A stretch of 64,000 nucleotides of DNA from Alphaproteobacteria bacterium. Lineage in GTDB: Bacteria; Pseudomonadota; Alphaproteobacteria; Rhodobacterales; Rhodobacteraceae. The DNA lies in the NCBI GenBank assembly GCA_030427145.1, contig JAUHWT010000008.1, positions 1 through 64,000 of the forward strand, given 5' to 3'. Positions 34,304 through 43,182 of the stretch are shown here, one piece after another. The first letter of the stretch is position 1, and each line of letters begins with the position of its first letter. The position numbers and the translations under genes were made by a program. The notes under the pieces were generated by a model. The model searched no databases. It had not been told where the DNA came from and saw nothing but the letters and a program-made list of their open reading frames with translations.

Positions 34304-35231
34304 AAACCTGCTCAGGGGACTGATGGAGGGAGAGGCCAAAGAGGCCCCTGCCCCGACCGTCCCTGCTCCCGAGGCCCGTGTTGATACGGCACGGCCTCGA
34401 TACAGCAAAGGCGCCATCGGTGCCGTCAGTCAATCCATTGCCGAACTCAAAAGCCGAACGGTCAGCGAAATTGACCCGGCCCTGATCGACGATGGCGGGT
34501 ATCGGGACCGTCTTGAGGGATCTGACAGCGATCTCGACGGCCTGATCGAATCTATCCGTGAATACGGGCAACAGGTTCCTGTCCTGCTTCGGCCGAACCC
34601 CGATGACGCGGAACGCTATCAAACCGTTTACGGCAGGCGGCGTGTAGCCGCACTGAAGGCCATTGGGCTGCCGGTGAAGGCCATGGTTCGGGCGTTGGAT
34701 GACCGCGCCCTGGTGATAGCTCAGGGGCAGGAGAACTCGGCACGCCGGGATCTCAGTTTCATCGAAAAAGCCAATTTTGCGCGTCAAATGCGGGACGCTG
34801 GTTATGATCGCAAGGTTATCTGCGACGCACTGCACATGGACAAAACTCTGATCTCCAGAATGCTGTCGGTAGCGGACAGAATTCCCGTGGACCTGATTGA
34901 AGCAATCGGGTCGGCCCCCGGCATTGGGCGGGATCGTTGGCTGTCGCTCGCCGACCGTATCAAGGGTCGGAACCTTGTTAAGGAAGCCAAAGGCAGCGGA
35001 TCGGACGAACGGTTTGAGGCCGTTATGGCGTCATTGGCCGCACCCCGGAAGCCTGCGCCGAAACCGGACGTGGTCAGGATCAAGGGTGGTACCGAACTGG
35101 CGACCGTGGCCCGCAAAGGCACAAAAACGCAGGTGACGTTTAACAGAAAAACAGCCGATGGATTTGACGAGTGGCTCGTCGAAAACCTGGCGGAAATTCA
35201 CCGCGACTGGTCAACCCGGCGCGGCGGATAA
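34293..35231 (+). CDS. repB: Plasmid partitioning protein RepB (ParB type)
   Basis: This 312-residue centromere-binding protein starts at 34293 (MARKNLLRGLMEG, the usual RepB opening), 11 nt before the repA stop. The ParB N-terminal domain is at about residues 60-165, with YQTVYGRRRVAALKAIG and the QGQENSARRDLSFIEKANFA motif. A helix-turn-helix (VICDALHMDKTLISRMLSVADRIP) follows at about residues 176-200. It should bind the two 16-bp palindromes flanking repC. Confidence 0.96.
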   Translation: MARKNLLRGLMEGEAKEAPAPTVPAPEARVDTARPRYSKGAIGAVSQSIAELKSRTVSEIDPALIDDGGYRDRLEGSDSDLDGLIESIREYGQQVPVLLRPNPDDAERYQTVYGRRRVAALKAIGLPVKAMVRALDDRALVIAQGQENSARRDLSFIEKANFARQMRDAGYDRKVICDALHMDKTLISRMLSVADRIPVDLIEAIGSAPGIGRDRWLSLADRIKGRNLVKEAKGSGSDERFEAVMASLAAPRKPAPKPDVVRIKGGTELATVARKGTKTQVTFNRKTADGFDEWLVENLAEIHRDWSTRRGG

Positions 35232-35269
35232 TTGAGTAGAGCAGCAACCAGGAGGCACAAAAAGGCAAA

Positions 35270-35328
35270 ACAAAGAGAAAAGCCCCCCAGGAAATAAATC
35301 CCGAGAGGCCATATTCGGTTCTAGCACC
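35270..35328 (-). ncRNA. Predicted repABC antisense RNA (ctRNA, incompatibility determinant)
   Basis: A short minus-strand RNA of roughly 50-60 nt is predicted in the repB-repC gap, the known location of repABC counter-transcripts. The promoter is a perfect -35 TTGACA (35362-35357) and -10 TAAATT (35338-35333) at 18 bp. Transcription would end at a terminator with a 10-bp G.U-containing stem (35309-35300 with 35291-35282, 8-nt loop) followed by TTTTCTCTTTG. The -35 box lies inside the parS palindrome. Both ends are inferred from sequence signals only. The RNA would limit repC expression and copy number. Confidence 0.7.
35282..35309 (-). terminator. Rho-independent terminator of the ctRNA
   Basis: On the minus strand GCCTCTCGGG pairs with CCTGGGGGGC (three G.U pairs) around an ATTTATTT loop and is followed by TTTTCTCTTTGTTTT. 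On the plus strand the same region is A-rich upstream and is not a terminator. Confidence 0.7.
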
Positions 35329-35335
35329 TCCGAAT
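35313..35335. promoter_or_regulatory. Inverted repeat in the repB-repC leader
   Basis: ATTCGG (35313-35318) and CCGAAT (35330-35335) form a 6-bp inverted repeat with an 11-nt loop that spans the ctRNA start. In the sense message it could be one arm of the alternative structure that exposes or hides the repC start. Confidence 0.4.
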
Positions 35336-35347
35336 TTACAGGCTTCA

Positions 35348-35363
35348 GTTGACAGCTGTCAAC
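35348..35363. promoter_or_regulatory. parS-like partition site 1
   Basis: GTTGACAGCTGTCAAC is a perfect 16-bp palindrome in the repB-repC gap. The identical sequence occurs at 36575-36590. Perfect 16-bp palindromes in or next to the operon are the RepB binding sites of repABC replicons. The site overlaps the predicted ctRNA -35 box. Confidence 0.9.
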
Positions 35364-35409
35364 ACTCGTCGACTCCGGCGGGCAAAAAAGTTTTGTCTCG
35401 TGAACAGAA

Positions 35410-36579
35410 ATGAAGCCACTTTCAGCGACGTCCTTCGGGCGGCGGACTGAGGGGTATTGCCGAAACGAATCCGGTTTGGATTTTTCCGGCGCGACCACAC
35501 TTGTCCGCGCAAATAAATGGGAATTGTTCAGGCATGTGTGCAACGCACGGGACGAACTCGGCGTGACCTCAAGGGACCTGACCGTGCTCAATGCACTTTT
35601 GTCGTTCCACCCCTCAAATGAACTGGATACCGACAAAAACCTGGTGGTGTTTCCATCAAATAGAACGCTGAGTGCCAGGACATGCGGAATGGCGGAAAGC
35701 ACATTAAGGCGCCACCTGTCGGCACTGGTCAGATCCGGCCTGATCGAACGCCGAAACAGCCCCAATGGAAAACGCTATGCCCGCAGGTCCGGAGACGGCG
35801 ACCTCCGGCACGTCTTCGGGTTTGACCTCCGGCCATTGTTGACAAACGCAACCGAAATCCTGGAAGCGTCTCAGCAGGCAGAAGACCGGGCCGAACGCAT
35901 TCAAGGCCTGCGTGATGACATCGCCGCAATCAGGGCGGACATCATCGCGTGGGTTAAGGAGTTTCACGTCAACCCAAGATCCCTGGATCATGTTTCCGAA
36001 ACAATCGAAACAACACGCCGAATTTTGAGGCGCAAACTGTCCGAAAATGAACTCCAGAGCATCAAATCAACCTTGGCCCAAACCCATAAAACCTTGACCA
36101 ACACAAAACTAAAAACCAACGAAACGAACGCCAATGACAGCAAAAATGAGCGGCACTATCATAATTCAAAAAATGAACATTTAGATAGAAAGGAGAACAC
36201 TCCAAGTCACTTCGATACGGCCCAGCTGAGAAAAAACGAACAAACCAGAAAAATTGATGAACTGGAATTGACCGATGTCACAACAGCCTGTTCGCAGATC
36301 AATGATTTCAGCACTGAACCGATCAACGACTGGCGAAATCTCGTGTCGACAGCAAACAGTGTACGTCGAATGATGGGGATACGGGATCATACGTGGGACC
36401 ATGCCTCGTCTGAAATGGGTCCGAAAAACGCAGCGATTACCATCGCTGGAATCCTGCAACGGTTCGGGGAAATTAAATCTCCGTCGGCTTACCTGAATGC
36501 ATTGACCCGAAAGGCAGCAACTGGGAAATACACACCTGAACCGATGATCCGAAGCCTTTTGGGGCAGGTAGGTTGTTGA
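35410..36579 (+). CDS. repC: Plasmid replication initiation protein RepC
   Basis: RepC, with 389 residues, is the replication initiator; the origin of repABC replicons lies within the repC coding sequence. The N-terminal domain has TSFGRRT near residue 7, TLVRANKWELFRHVCNARDELGVTSRDLTVLNALL near residue 30 and the winged helix LSARTCGMAESTLRRHLSALVRSGLIERRNSPNGKRYARR near residue 87. The middle region (about residues 230-290) is unusually AT-rich and full of Asn, Lys and Thr. The ribosome site is weak, consistent with antisense control. The stop codon (36577-36579) lies inside the second parS palindrome. Confidence 0.95.
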   Translation: MKPLSATSFGRRTEGYCRNESGLDFSGATTLVRANKWELFRHVCNARDELGVTSRDLTVLNALLSFHPSNELDTDKNLVVFPSNRTLSARTCGMAESTLRRHLSALVRSGLIERRNSPNGKRYARRSGDGDLRHVFGFDLRPLLTNATEILEASQQAEDRAERIQGLRDDIAAIRADIIAWVKEFHVNPRSLDHVSETIETTRRILRRKLSENELQSIKSTLAQTHKTLTNTKLKTNETNANDSKNERHYHNSKNEHLDRKENTPSHFDTAQLRKNEQTRKIDELELTDVTTACSQINDFSTEPINDWRNLVSTANSVRRMMGIRDHTWDHASSEMGPKNAAITIAGILQRFGEIKSPSAYLNALTRKAATGKYTPEPMIRSLLGQVGC

Positions 36580-36590
36580 CAGCTGTCAAC
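36575..36590. promoter_or_regulatory. parS-like partition site 2
   Basis: This is identical to the 16-bp palindrome at 35348-35363. It overlaps the last two codons of repC and contains its TGA stop, so the site is fixed by both coding and binding constraints. Confidence 0.9.
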
Positions 36591-36718
36591 AAATTGGAAG
36601 CTGTAATATGCCCTGAATTATTGGACATAGTCATAGAGAAAGCTGAGCGGCGCTTTAAGGGCCATTTGGGCATCGAACTGACCGCTCAGTTTTCAACAAC
36701 GACGAAAGGCAATATCGC

Positions 36719-37336
36719 ATGATCCCAGTCCTGTATTCGTTCCGTCGCTGTCCATATGCCATGCGGGCACGTCTTGCCCTGCAGTCATCAAGGCTAACAG
36801 TGGAACTACGGGAAGTCGTTCTGCGCGAAAAACCTGAAGCGTTTCTGGACGTTTCCCCAACAGCAACGGTACCGTGTCTGGTCACTACAAAAGACGTCAT
36901 CGACGAAAGTCTCGACATCATGAAGTGGTCACTGGCACAGAACGATCCTGAAGACTGGCTGGATATGCCGGACGAGGGTTGGGACCTGATCACCAAATCC
37001 GACGGTCCTTACAAATCCGCTTTGGACCGCACCAAGTATGCCAATCGCTACCCGGACAGTGACCCTGCGGAACAGCGGGCAAAAGCAGGGGAATTCCTGA
37101 CGGACCTCAATATGCGAATTGACAGCTGGATATTTGACCGACCGACAATCGCTGATTACGCGATCCTTCCGTTTGTCCGACAGTTTGCGTTCATCGACAA
37201 AGCCTGGTTCGATCAGATGCCATGGCCCGATTTACAGGCATGGCTCGAACGGTTTCTGACATCAAAGCGCTTCGCAGGTATCATGACCAAATACCCGCAA
37301 TGGAAACAGGACGACGAAGTGACACTGTTCCCGTGA
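36719..37336 (+). CDS. Glutathione S-transferase family protein
   Basis: This 205-residue protein has a thioredoxin-fold N-terminus of GST/glutaredoxin type. The motif SFRRCPYAMRARLAL lies at residues 7-21 with Cys11 in a CPYA sequence. The cis-Pro segment TATVPCL is near residue 48, with DESLDIM near 62, and a helical C-terminal domain contains PTIADYAILPFVRQF. Omega or beta-like GSTs that use Cys are the closest style. The 140 nt between repC and this gene hold only the parS site. Confidence 0.85.
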   Translation: MIPVLYSFRRCPYAMRARLALQSSRLTVELREVVLREKPEAFLDVSPTATVPCLVTTKDVIDESLDIMKWSLAQNDPEDWLDMPDEGWDLITKSDGPYKSALDRTKYANRYPDSDPAEQRAKAGEFLTDLNMRIDSWIFDRPTIADYAILPFVRQFAFIDKAWFDQMPWPDLQAWLERFLTSKRFAGIMTKYPQWKQDDEVTLFP

Positions 37337-37349
37337 CCGGCCCGGTGAC

Positions 37350-37697
37350 CTACATCTCCGACAGATAGATCCTGACCGCTTCCTGAATATGGCGAAACCT
37401 GTCACCGCCGAGATGCTTGCCGCCAAACCAACGGGTCACAATGATCATATGATCTCGAACGTCCTCGCGCTCCAGCACCCGCAGAATGACCATACCCGCG
37501 CCACTTTCGCCGTCGTCATTCTTTATCGGACCGTCATCACACAAAAGCCCCCAGGTGTTATGGGTTGCCTTGGCGTACTTTTTGTTGCGCTTCAGCTCTT
37601 TCAAAAGCTCCCGGGCTTCTTTCGCGTTGCGGCAGGGCGCGCCGGAAACGGCGTATTTTGAGCCCCGGTCAGTGATGATGTTCTCTATTGTGCGCAT
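37350..37697 (-). CDS. YigZ/IMPACT (UPF0029) family protein
   Basis: This 115-residue protein corresponds to the UPF0029 N-terminal domain of YigZ/IMPACT. The motifs are KYAVSGAPCRNAKEARELL near residue 14, ATHNTWGLLCDD near residue 43 and DDGESGAGMVIL near residue 61, the ribosomal S5-fold hallmark. TRWFGGKHLGGDRF closes the domain. The C-terminal YigZ domain is absent, and this shorter form is common in alphaproteobacteria. The start at 37697 removes a non-conserved basic extension. It is convergent with the GST gene; its role is unknown. Confidence 0.8.
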   Translation of the reverse strand: MRTIENIITDRGSKYAVSGAPCRNAKEARELLKELKRNKKYAKATHNTWGLLCDDGPIKNDDGESGAGMVILRVLEREDVRDHMIIVTRWFGGKHLGGDRFRHIQEAVRIYLSEM

Positions 37698-37842
37698 TTT
37701 TCGTCGTCTGATTAAATGCCTAAAAAACAGGCAAATTCTTTCATTTGAGGATATTATGCGGTCAACCCGGCTCAATCCATTCGGTGCGGATGACCGGCAT
37801 ATGGTTCAGTGATATGAATTCCTGAACAAAAGCCGCAAACGC

Positions 37843-38706
37843 TTGATTGAGCATAATACCCTTGGGAGTCGGACTATCAATATTCAACCGCGCTTCGAGA
37901 CCACGTCGCAGCAGCGGCCACAGCGTGCCAAAGGAACGGCCGCGCTGAGCACATGCCGCAATGCGTCAGGGCAGGGTATCGATCGGCTTCGAACCAGTGG
38001 GTCTCTTCGGGTTTTATTCCCGCGTAAGCCCGGGCGCACGGAGGCGATGCTCATCAATACCTCGGGTGGTCTGACGGGGGGCGACAGTTTTGACATTGAG
38101 GCGACTGCCGGTGACGGCACGGTCCTGACGCTCACCACCCAGGCCGCGGAGCGGGCGTACCGTTCCGCCGATGGTCATGCTCAGATGACGTCCTCGCTGC
38201 GGGTCGGGGACAATGCAACGCTCATGTGGCTTCCCCAGGAAATGATCCTGTTCGATGGTAGCGCATTACGGCGCAACCTGTCGGTCGATCTGTCGGCATC
38301 CTCAAGGCTTCTGATGGTGGAGCCGGTTGTTTTCGGCCGCCTGGCTATGGGTGAGAGTCAGCTTTCTCTTGAGTTTCACGACCGCATCGAAATACGGCGT
38401 GGCGGGCAACCGCTATATCTCGATGGCGTCAGGATTGAGGGTAACGCGACCGCCAGACTCGACCGTCGGGCGCTGGGTGCCGGTATGACCGCCATGGCGT
38501 CGCTGCTCTACGTATCTTCCGACGCTGAGAGCCATATCGACCCGCTACGCGCCATGTTGCCGTCGACCGGCGGGGCCACTCTGCTGCAACCTGATGTACT
38601 TGCCATTCGTCTGCTGGCGGAGGACAGTTTCTTTCTGCGCCGCGATCTTCTGCCGATACTCGATCGGCTCAGCCAAAACACACTGCCTGCATCCTGGAGA
38701 CTTTAA
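37843..38706 (+). CDS. ureD: Urease accessory protein UreD
   Basis: UreD, with 287 residues, is part of the UreDFG complex that inserts nickel into urease. Family motifs are LINTSGGLTGGDSFDIEA near residue 70, TLTTQAAERAYRS near residue 94 and MWLPQEMILFDGSALRRN near residue 126. No ATG is available before the conserved core. TTG at 37843 is taken as start, with no strong ribosome site visible, so the N-terminus is uncertain. It is the first gene of the ure operon. Confidence 0.9.
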   Translation: MIEHNTLGSRTINIQPRFETTSQQRPQRAKGTAALSTCRNASGQGIDRLRTSGSLRVLFPRKPGRTEAMLINTSGGLTGGDSFDIEATAGDGTVLTLTTQAAERAYRSADGHAQMTSSLRVGDNATLMWLPQEMILFDGSALRRNLSVDLSASSRLLMVEPVVFGRLAMGESQLSLEFHDRIEIRRGGQPLYLDGVRIEGNATARLDRRALGAGMTAMASLLYVSSDAESHIDPLRAMLPSTGGATLLQPDVLAIRLLAEDSFFLRRDLLPILDRLSQNTLPASWRL

Positions 38707-38709
38707 GAT

Positions 38710-39012
38710 ATGAACCTGACCCCAAGAGAAAAGGACAAGCTGCTTGTTGCCATGGCGGCCGAGGTCGCCCGCAAACGCCTGGCCCGTGGGGTGAAGCTCA
38801 ACCATCCCGAGGCCATTGCGCTCATCACGGATGCAGTTGTCGAGGGCGCGAGGGACGGGCGGTCCGTTGCGGACATGATGGAGGCGGGTGGCCATGTAGT
38901 GACCCGTGATCAGTGCATGGAGGGCGTGCCGGAGATGATCCACGAGGTTCAGGTCGAGGCCACTTTTCCGGACGGCACAAAACTCGTCACCGTTCACAAT
39001 CCAATCCGCTGA
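38710..39012 (+). CDS. ureA: Urease subunit gamma
   Basis: This is a 100-residue urease gamma subunit, full length and close to the family consensus: [20 protein letters not shown] at the start, [10 protein letters not shown] near residue 37 and [21 protein letters not shown] at the end. It forms the UreABC apoenzyme. It starts 3 nt after the ureD stop. Confidence 0.97.
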   Translation: MNLTPREKDKLLVAMAAEVARKRLARGVKLNHPEAIALITDAVVEGARDGRSVADMMEAGGHVVTRDQCMEGVPEMIHEVQVEATFPDGTKLVTVHNPIR

Positions 39013-39025
39013 AAGGAGCACGCAC

Positions 39026-39331
39026 ATGATCCCCGGAGAACTCATGCCCGAACCAGGAGAACTGACGCTCAATGCGGACCGTGAGGCGGTTACTCTTATG
39101 GTGGCCAATACCGGCGACCGGCCGGTTCAGGTGGGAAGCCACTACCATTTTGCCGAGGCTAACCCGGCGCTGGATTTCGACCGGGATGCCGCGCGCGGCT
39201 GTCGTTTGGATATTGCGGCTGGCACCGCCGTTCGTTTTGAGCCCGGGCAGAGGCGCGAGGTCAACCTGATCCCGGTTTCCGGGACGCGTACCATCTACGG
39301 CTTCAACCAGCAGGTCATGGGGAAGCTCTGA
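39026..39331 (+). CDS. ureB: Urease subunit beta
   Basis: This 101-residue beta subunit has [15 protein letters not shown] at the start, [18 protein letters not shown] near residue 37 and the C-terminal [20 protein letters not shown] ribosome site precedes it. The last base of its stop is shared with the ATG of the next gene. Confidence 0.97.
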   Translation: MIPGELMPEPGELTLNADREAVTLMVANTGDRPVQVGSHYHFAEANPALDFDRDAARGCRLDIAAGTAVRFEPGQRREVNLIPVSGTRTIYGFNQQVMGKL

Positions 39332-39702
39332 TGAACCTGTCCGGCACGGCAAGACGCGTTGGCCTGGCACTGTTGTTCTTGGCACTGCCGATTGCCGCCA
39401 GCGCCGCCTGCCCAGGAAACACCCAAAGAGAAATGAACGACTGCGCGAAGCAGAGGTATGATGCCGCCGATGCGGAACTGAACGCCGCCTGGAAGCCGGC
39501 CAGGTCATTCTTTGACGGGCTGGGAAAGGGTGATGTTCTGCTGGATGCCCAACGCAAATGGCTCGCGTTTCGCGACGCGGCCTGTCTCGCGGAAACCACG
39601 CCCTATGAGGGCGGGTCCATAGTACCCCTTGTCCATTTCGACTGCATGACACGTCTGACGCTTCAGCGGACCGAGACGCTGCGTCACATGACCGCCAACT
39701 GA
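39331..39702 (+). CDS. LprI/DUF1311-type exported protein within the urease operon
   Basis: This 123-residue protein has a signal peptide ([17 protein letters not shown], cleavage before ACPG). The mature domain is of the lysozyme-inhibitor LprI/DUF1311 type, with [36 protein letters not shown] and four Cys that can form disulfides. It is inserted between ureB and ureC with a 1-nt overlap to ureB. Such insertions occur in several alphaproteobacterial urease operons. A direct role in urease is not known. Confidence 0.85.
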   Translation: MNLSGTARRVGLALLFLALPIAASAACPGNTQREMNDCAKQRYDAADAELNAAWKPARSFFDGLGKGDVLLDAQRKWLAFRDAACLAETTPYEGGSIVPLVHFDCMTRLTLQRTETLRHMTAN

Positions 39703-39718
39703 TCCGAGGATTTATTCG

Positions 39719-41431
39719 ATGCCCGCCACGATCTCCCGCTCCGACTATGCCGCCATGTTTGGCCCCACCACCGGCGACCGCCTGCGTCTGGCCGATACGG
39801 ATCTGATCATTGAGGTCGAGAAAGACCTGACCGGACCCTACGGCGAAGAGGTCAAATTCGGAGGCGGCAAGGTCATTCGTGATGGCATGGGCCAGTCGCA
39901 GATCACCCGCGCCGGGGGGGCGGTCGACACGGTCATCACCAATGCGCTGATCGTGGATCACAGCGGTATCTACAAAGCCGATGTCGGTCTGAAAGACGGC
40001 CGGATCGCGGCTATCGGCAAGGCTGGCAATCCGGACACGCAACCGAATGTGGACATCATCGTTGGTCCGGGAACGGAAGCGATTGCGGGGGAGGGGCGTA
40101 TTCTGACCGCAGGCGGTTTTGACAGTCACATTCATTACATCTGTCCGCAGCAGATCGAGGACGCCCTGCATTCGGGCCTGACGACCATGCTCGGTGGCGG
40201 AACCGGACCGGCACACGGTACGCTGGCCACCACGTGTACGCCGGGACCGTGGCATATCGGGCGCATGATGCAGGCGGCGGATGCTTTCCCCATGAACCTG
40301 GCTTTTGCTGGCAAGGGCAATGCCAGTCAGCCTGCCGCCATTGAGGAGCAGGTGAGGGCAGGGGCCTGCGCCCTGAAACTTCATGAGGACTGGGGCACAA
40401 CGCCCGCTGCGATCGACTGCTGTCTCAGTGTAGCCGATGACATGGACGTGCAGGTGATGATCCACACGGACACGCTTAACGAGAGCGGATTCGTGGAGCA
40501 CACCGTTGCCGCCATGAAGAGCCGCACAATCCACGCCTTCCACACCGAGGGCGCGGGCGGCGGCCATGCTCCTGACATCATCAAAATCTGTGGTGAGGAC
40601 CATGTGCTGCCGTCCTCCACCAACCCGACACGTCCCTACACGGTGAATACTCTTGAGGAGCATTTGGACATGCTCATGGTCTGTCACCACCTGGACAAAT
40701 CAATCCCGGAGGATGTGGCCTTCGCCGAGAGCCGCATCCGCCGCGAGACCATTGCGGCAGAGGACATTCTCCACGACATGGGCGCGTTTTCGATCATCGC
40801 ATCGGACAGCCAGGCGATGGGGCGTGTGGGAGAGGTGCTGATCCGTACATGGCAGACCGCCGACAAAATGAAAAAACAGCGGGGCCATCTGCCGGAAGAC
40901 AGCGACCGCAATGACAATTACCGCGTGCGCCGCTACATCGCAAAATACACCATCAACCCGGCCATTGCGCACGGCATCGGGCATGAGATTGGCAGCATTG
41001 CGGTTGGGAAGCGTGCTGATCTGGTCCTGTGGAGTCCGGCTTTTTTTGGCGTGAAGCCGGAGATGGTGCTGCTCGGAGGCACGATTGCCATGGCCCAGAT
41101 GGGCGACCCCAACGCCTCCATTCCAACCCCGCAGCCGGTCTACTCCCGGCCGATGTTTGGGGCGTATGGACGGTCGGTTGAAAACTCCGCCGTGGTGTTC
41201 GTGAGCACCGCGGCCGAGGCGGATGGAATTGGGCAAAATCTCGGGCTTGCAAAAAAGACCGTGGCGGTCAAAAACACCCGTAACATCGGAAAAAAGGATC
41301 TGTTGCTGAACGATTCCACCCCGCGAGTTGAGGTCAATCCAGAGACCTATGAGGTGCGGGCGGATGGTGAAATTCTTACCTGTGAGCCGGCGGAAACCCT
41401 GCCGATGGCCCAGCGGTATTTTATGTTTTGA
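39719..41431 (+). CDS. ureC: Urease subunit alpha (catalytic)
   Basis: UreC has 570 residues and is full length. It hydrolyses urea to ammonia and carbamate at a dinickel site. The active residues are all present: H137, H139, carbamylated K220 (LKLHEDWG), H222, H249, H275 and D363 (IASDSQAMG), with the flap VCHHLD at 321-326. It is followed after 9-12 nt by the ureE reading frame, which lacks an ATG. Confidence 0.98.
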   Translation: MPATISRSDYAAMFGPTTGDRLRLADTDLIIEVEKDLTGPYGEEVKFGGGKVIRDGMGQSQITRAGGAVDTVITNALIVDHSGIYKADVGLKDGRIAAIGKAGNPDTQPNVDIIVGPGTEAIAGEGRILTAGGFDSHIHYICPQQIEDALHSGLTTMLGGGTGPAHGTLATTCTPGPWHIGRMMQAADAFPMNLAFAGKGNASQPAAIEEQVRAGACALKLHEDWGTTPAAIDCCLSVADDMDVQVMIHTDTLNESGFVEHTVAAMKSRTIHAFHTEGAGGGHAPDIIKICGEDHVLPSSTNPTRPYTVNTLEEHLDMLMVCHHLDKSIPEDVAFAESRIRRETIAAEDILHDMGAFSIIASDSQAMGRVGEVLIRTWQTADKMKKQRGHLPEDSDRNDNYRVRRYIAKYTINPAIAHGIGHEIGSIAVGKRADLVLWSPAFFGVKPEMVLLGGTIAMAQMGDPNASIPTPQPVYSRPMFGAYGRSVENSAVVFVSTAAEADGIGQNLGLAKKTVAVKNTRNIGKKDLLLNDSTPRVEVNPETYEVRADGEILTCEPAETLPMAQRYFMF

Positions 41432-41440
41432 GGTGTAGCC

Positions 41441-41914
41441 CTGTCCGATCTGCTGATTGCCCAGACCGTTGAACGTGAGTTTGTCGCCGACGGTCATGTT
41501 GCATCCGTGACCCTGGATTACGAGGCGCGGTTTCTTCGCCGGAAACGGCTGGTCACCGATCAGGGCTGGGCCTTCCTGGTCGATCTGGAAAAAACGACGT
41601 CACTGAATGACGGGGACGCTTTCCGGCTTGCTAATGACAGCCACGTTAGGGTCATCGCGGCGGATGAGCCGTTGATGAGCATCACCGGCGACAACCTCAT
41701 GCGGCTCGCCTGGCATATCGGCAACCGCCACACACCCTGCCAGATCGAGCGGGACCGCCTGGTGATCCAGTGCGACCCGGTGATCCGGCACATGCTCGAG
41801 CATCTTGGCGCGGAAATCCGCGAGGTGTTTGAACCCTTCTCGCCCGAGGGTGGCGCCTATGGTGAGGGCCGCACCCATTCGCACGAGCATGGCAGGACGG
41901 CGCATGCACATTGA
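41441..41914 (+). CDS. ureE: Urease accessory protein UreE, with apparent CTG start
   Basis: UreE is a nickel chaperone with a His-rich tail ([13 protein letters not shown]). The conserved domain clearly begins upstream of the GTG at 41507. In-frame residues SDLLIAQTVEREFVADGHVA before VTLDYEARFLRRKRL match a normal UreE N-terminus. Between the ureC stop and 41507 there is no in-frame ATG, GTG or TTG. CTG at 41441 follows a GAGGTG Shine-Dalgarno at the right distance and is taken as the start (157 residues). If translation starts at 41507 the protein is 135 residues and loses its first strands. HIGNRHTPCQIE near residue 90 is the family signature. Confidence 0.75.
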   Translation: MSDLLIAQTVEREFVADGHVASVTLDYEARFLRRKRLVTDQGWAFLVDLEKTTSLNDGDAFRLANDSHVRVIAADEPLMSITGDNLMRLAWHIGNRHTPCQIERDRLVIQCDPVIRHMLEHLGAEIREVFEPFSPEGGAYGEGRTHSHEHGRTAHAH

Positions 41915-42548
41915 CCCCCGGCTTCTGACACTGACCCAGTGGCTTTCGCCAGGCTACCCCTTGGGCAGTTTCGCCTGGTCCCACGGGCTGGAAGCCGCGG
42001 TAAATGCCGGGTGGGTCACCGATGCAGCCGGCCTTGAGGCCTGGCTCATGGACCTGCTGACAGATGGCAGTGGCCGGTCCGACGCGGTCCTGATCCGTCT
42101 GGCTCACACCGCGGACGAGGCGCAACTTCCGGAACTCGACGCAACGGCGAGGGCTTATGCACCGGGCCGCGAGCGACTGCGCGAAACGGAGAGGCTGGGG
42201 AAAGCGTTCACCCTGACCACGGCGGAAGTCTGGAACCTTGACCTGCCCGATCTGGTGTTCCCGGTGGCACTGGGCCATGCGGCGCGGAAGCTTGATCTGG
42301 ACATTGACGTGCTGGTCACGGTGTACCTGCAGTCCTTCGTTGCCAATCTGGTCCAGGCCGCCCAGCGTCTGATGCCGCTTGGGCAGACCGGGGGACAGAA
42401 GGTGCTCGCGAATTTGAACCCCAAATGTGTGGACGTGGCTGACGCCACGAGGAGTGCCACGGTGGATGATCTCTACAGCAATGCATTTCTGTCGGACGTC
42501 GCAGCCATGAACCACGAAACCCAGGAACCGAGGCTGTTTCAGTCATGA
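41904..42548 (+). CDS. ureF: Urease accessory protein UreF
   Basis: This 214-residue UreF carries [24 protein letters not shown] at the start, the family hallmark, and [17 protein letters not shown] near residue 150. The ATG at 41904 has an AGGA ribosome site and overlaps the ureE stop by 11 nt; an ATG five codons earlier is possible. UreF acts as the GTPase-activating checkpoint for UreG. Confidence 0.95.
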   Translation: MHIDPRLLTLTQWLSPGYPLGSFAWSHGLEAAVNAGWVTDAAGLEAWLMDLLTDGSGRSDAVLIRLAHTADEAQLPELDATARAYAPGRERLRETERLGKAFTLTTAEVWNLDLPDLVFPVALGHAARKLDLDIDVLVTVYLQSFVANLVQAAQRLMPLGQTGGQKVLANLNPKCVDVADATRSATVDDLYSNAFLSDVAAMNHETQEPRLFQS

Positions 42549-43159
42549 CTAAAATGAATGGTCCCCTTCGCATTGGCATTGGCGGACCGGTTGGCGCGGG
42601 CAAGACAACCCTGACGGCCCGCCTCGCCGAGCTGATGCGTGACCGGTACTCGATCGGTGTCATCACGAATGACATCTACACCCAGGAGGATGCCGAGGCG
42701 CTGATGCGGATGCAGATCCTGCCCGGTTCGCGCGTCCTTGGCGTGGAAACCGGAGGCTGCCCGCATACCGCGATCCGCGAGGATGCCTCGATTAACCTGG
42801 CCGCCATCACCGAAATGCGCGAACGTCATCCGGACCTGGAGGTTGTGCTGATCGAGTCGGGCGGTGACAACCTGTCCGCCACATTCAGCCCGGAATTGGC
42901 CGATCTGACGATCTATGTGATCGACGTTGCCGCGGGCGAGGAAATTCCCCGCAAGGGCGGCCCGGCCATCACACGGTCCGACCTGCTGGTGATAAACAAG
43001 ACCGACCTCGCGCCGCATGTCGGCGCGTCGCTCGACGTAATGAAACGCGATGCGACCCGAATGCGCGGGCCCCGGCCGTTCGTCTTTACGTCGCTGCGCC
43101 ATCGTGAGGGGGCCGAGGACGTGTTACAGGTCATTCAGGACGTGTCCGGCCTGCACTGA
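42545..43159 (+). CDS. ureG: Urease accessory GTPase UreG
   Basis: This is the 204-residue SIMIBI GTPase that powers nickel insertion. The P-loop [11 protein letters not shown] lies at residues 13-23. [13 protein letters not shown] (near 39), [17 protein letters not shown] (near 66), [13 protein letters not shown] and the [11 protein letters not shown] guanine-specificity segment follow. It overlaps ureF by 4 nt and ends the ure gene series. Confidence 0.98.
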   Translation: MTKMNGPLRIGIGGPVGAGKTTLTARLAELMRDRYSIGVITNDIYTQEDAEALMRMQILPGSRVLGVETGGCPHTAIREDASINLAAITEMRERHPDLEVVLIESGGDNLSATFSPELADLTIYVIDVAAGEEIPRKGGPAITRSDLLVINKTDLAPHVGASLDVMKRDATRMRGPRPFVFTSLRHREGAEDVLQVIQDVSGLH

Positions 43160-43182
43160 ATTTCGATCTGGAGCATCCACCA

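Noticed and set aside
41507-41914. ureE starting at GTG 41507
   Set aside because: It would remove about 22 residues that align with the normal UreE N-terminus, and no ribosome site precedes it.
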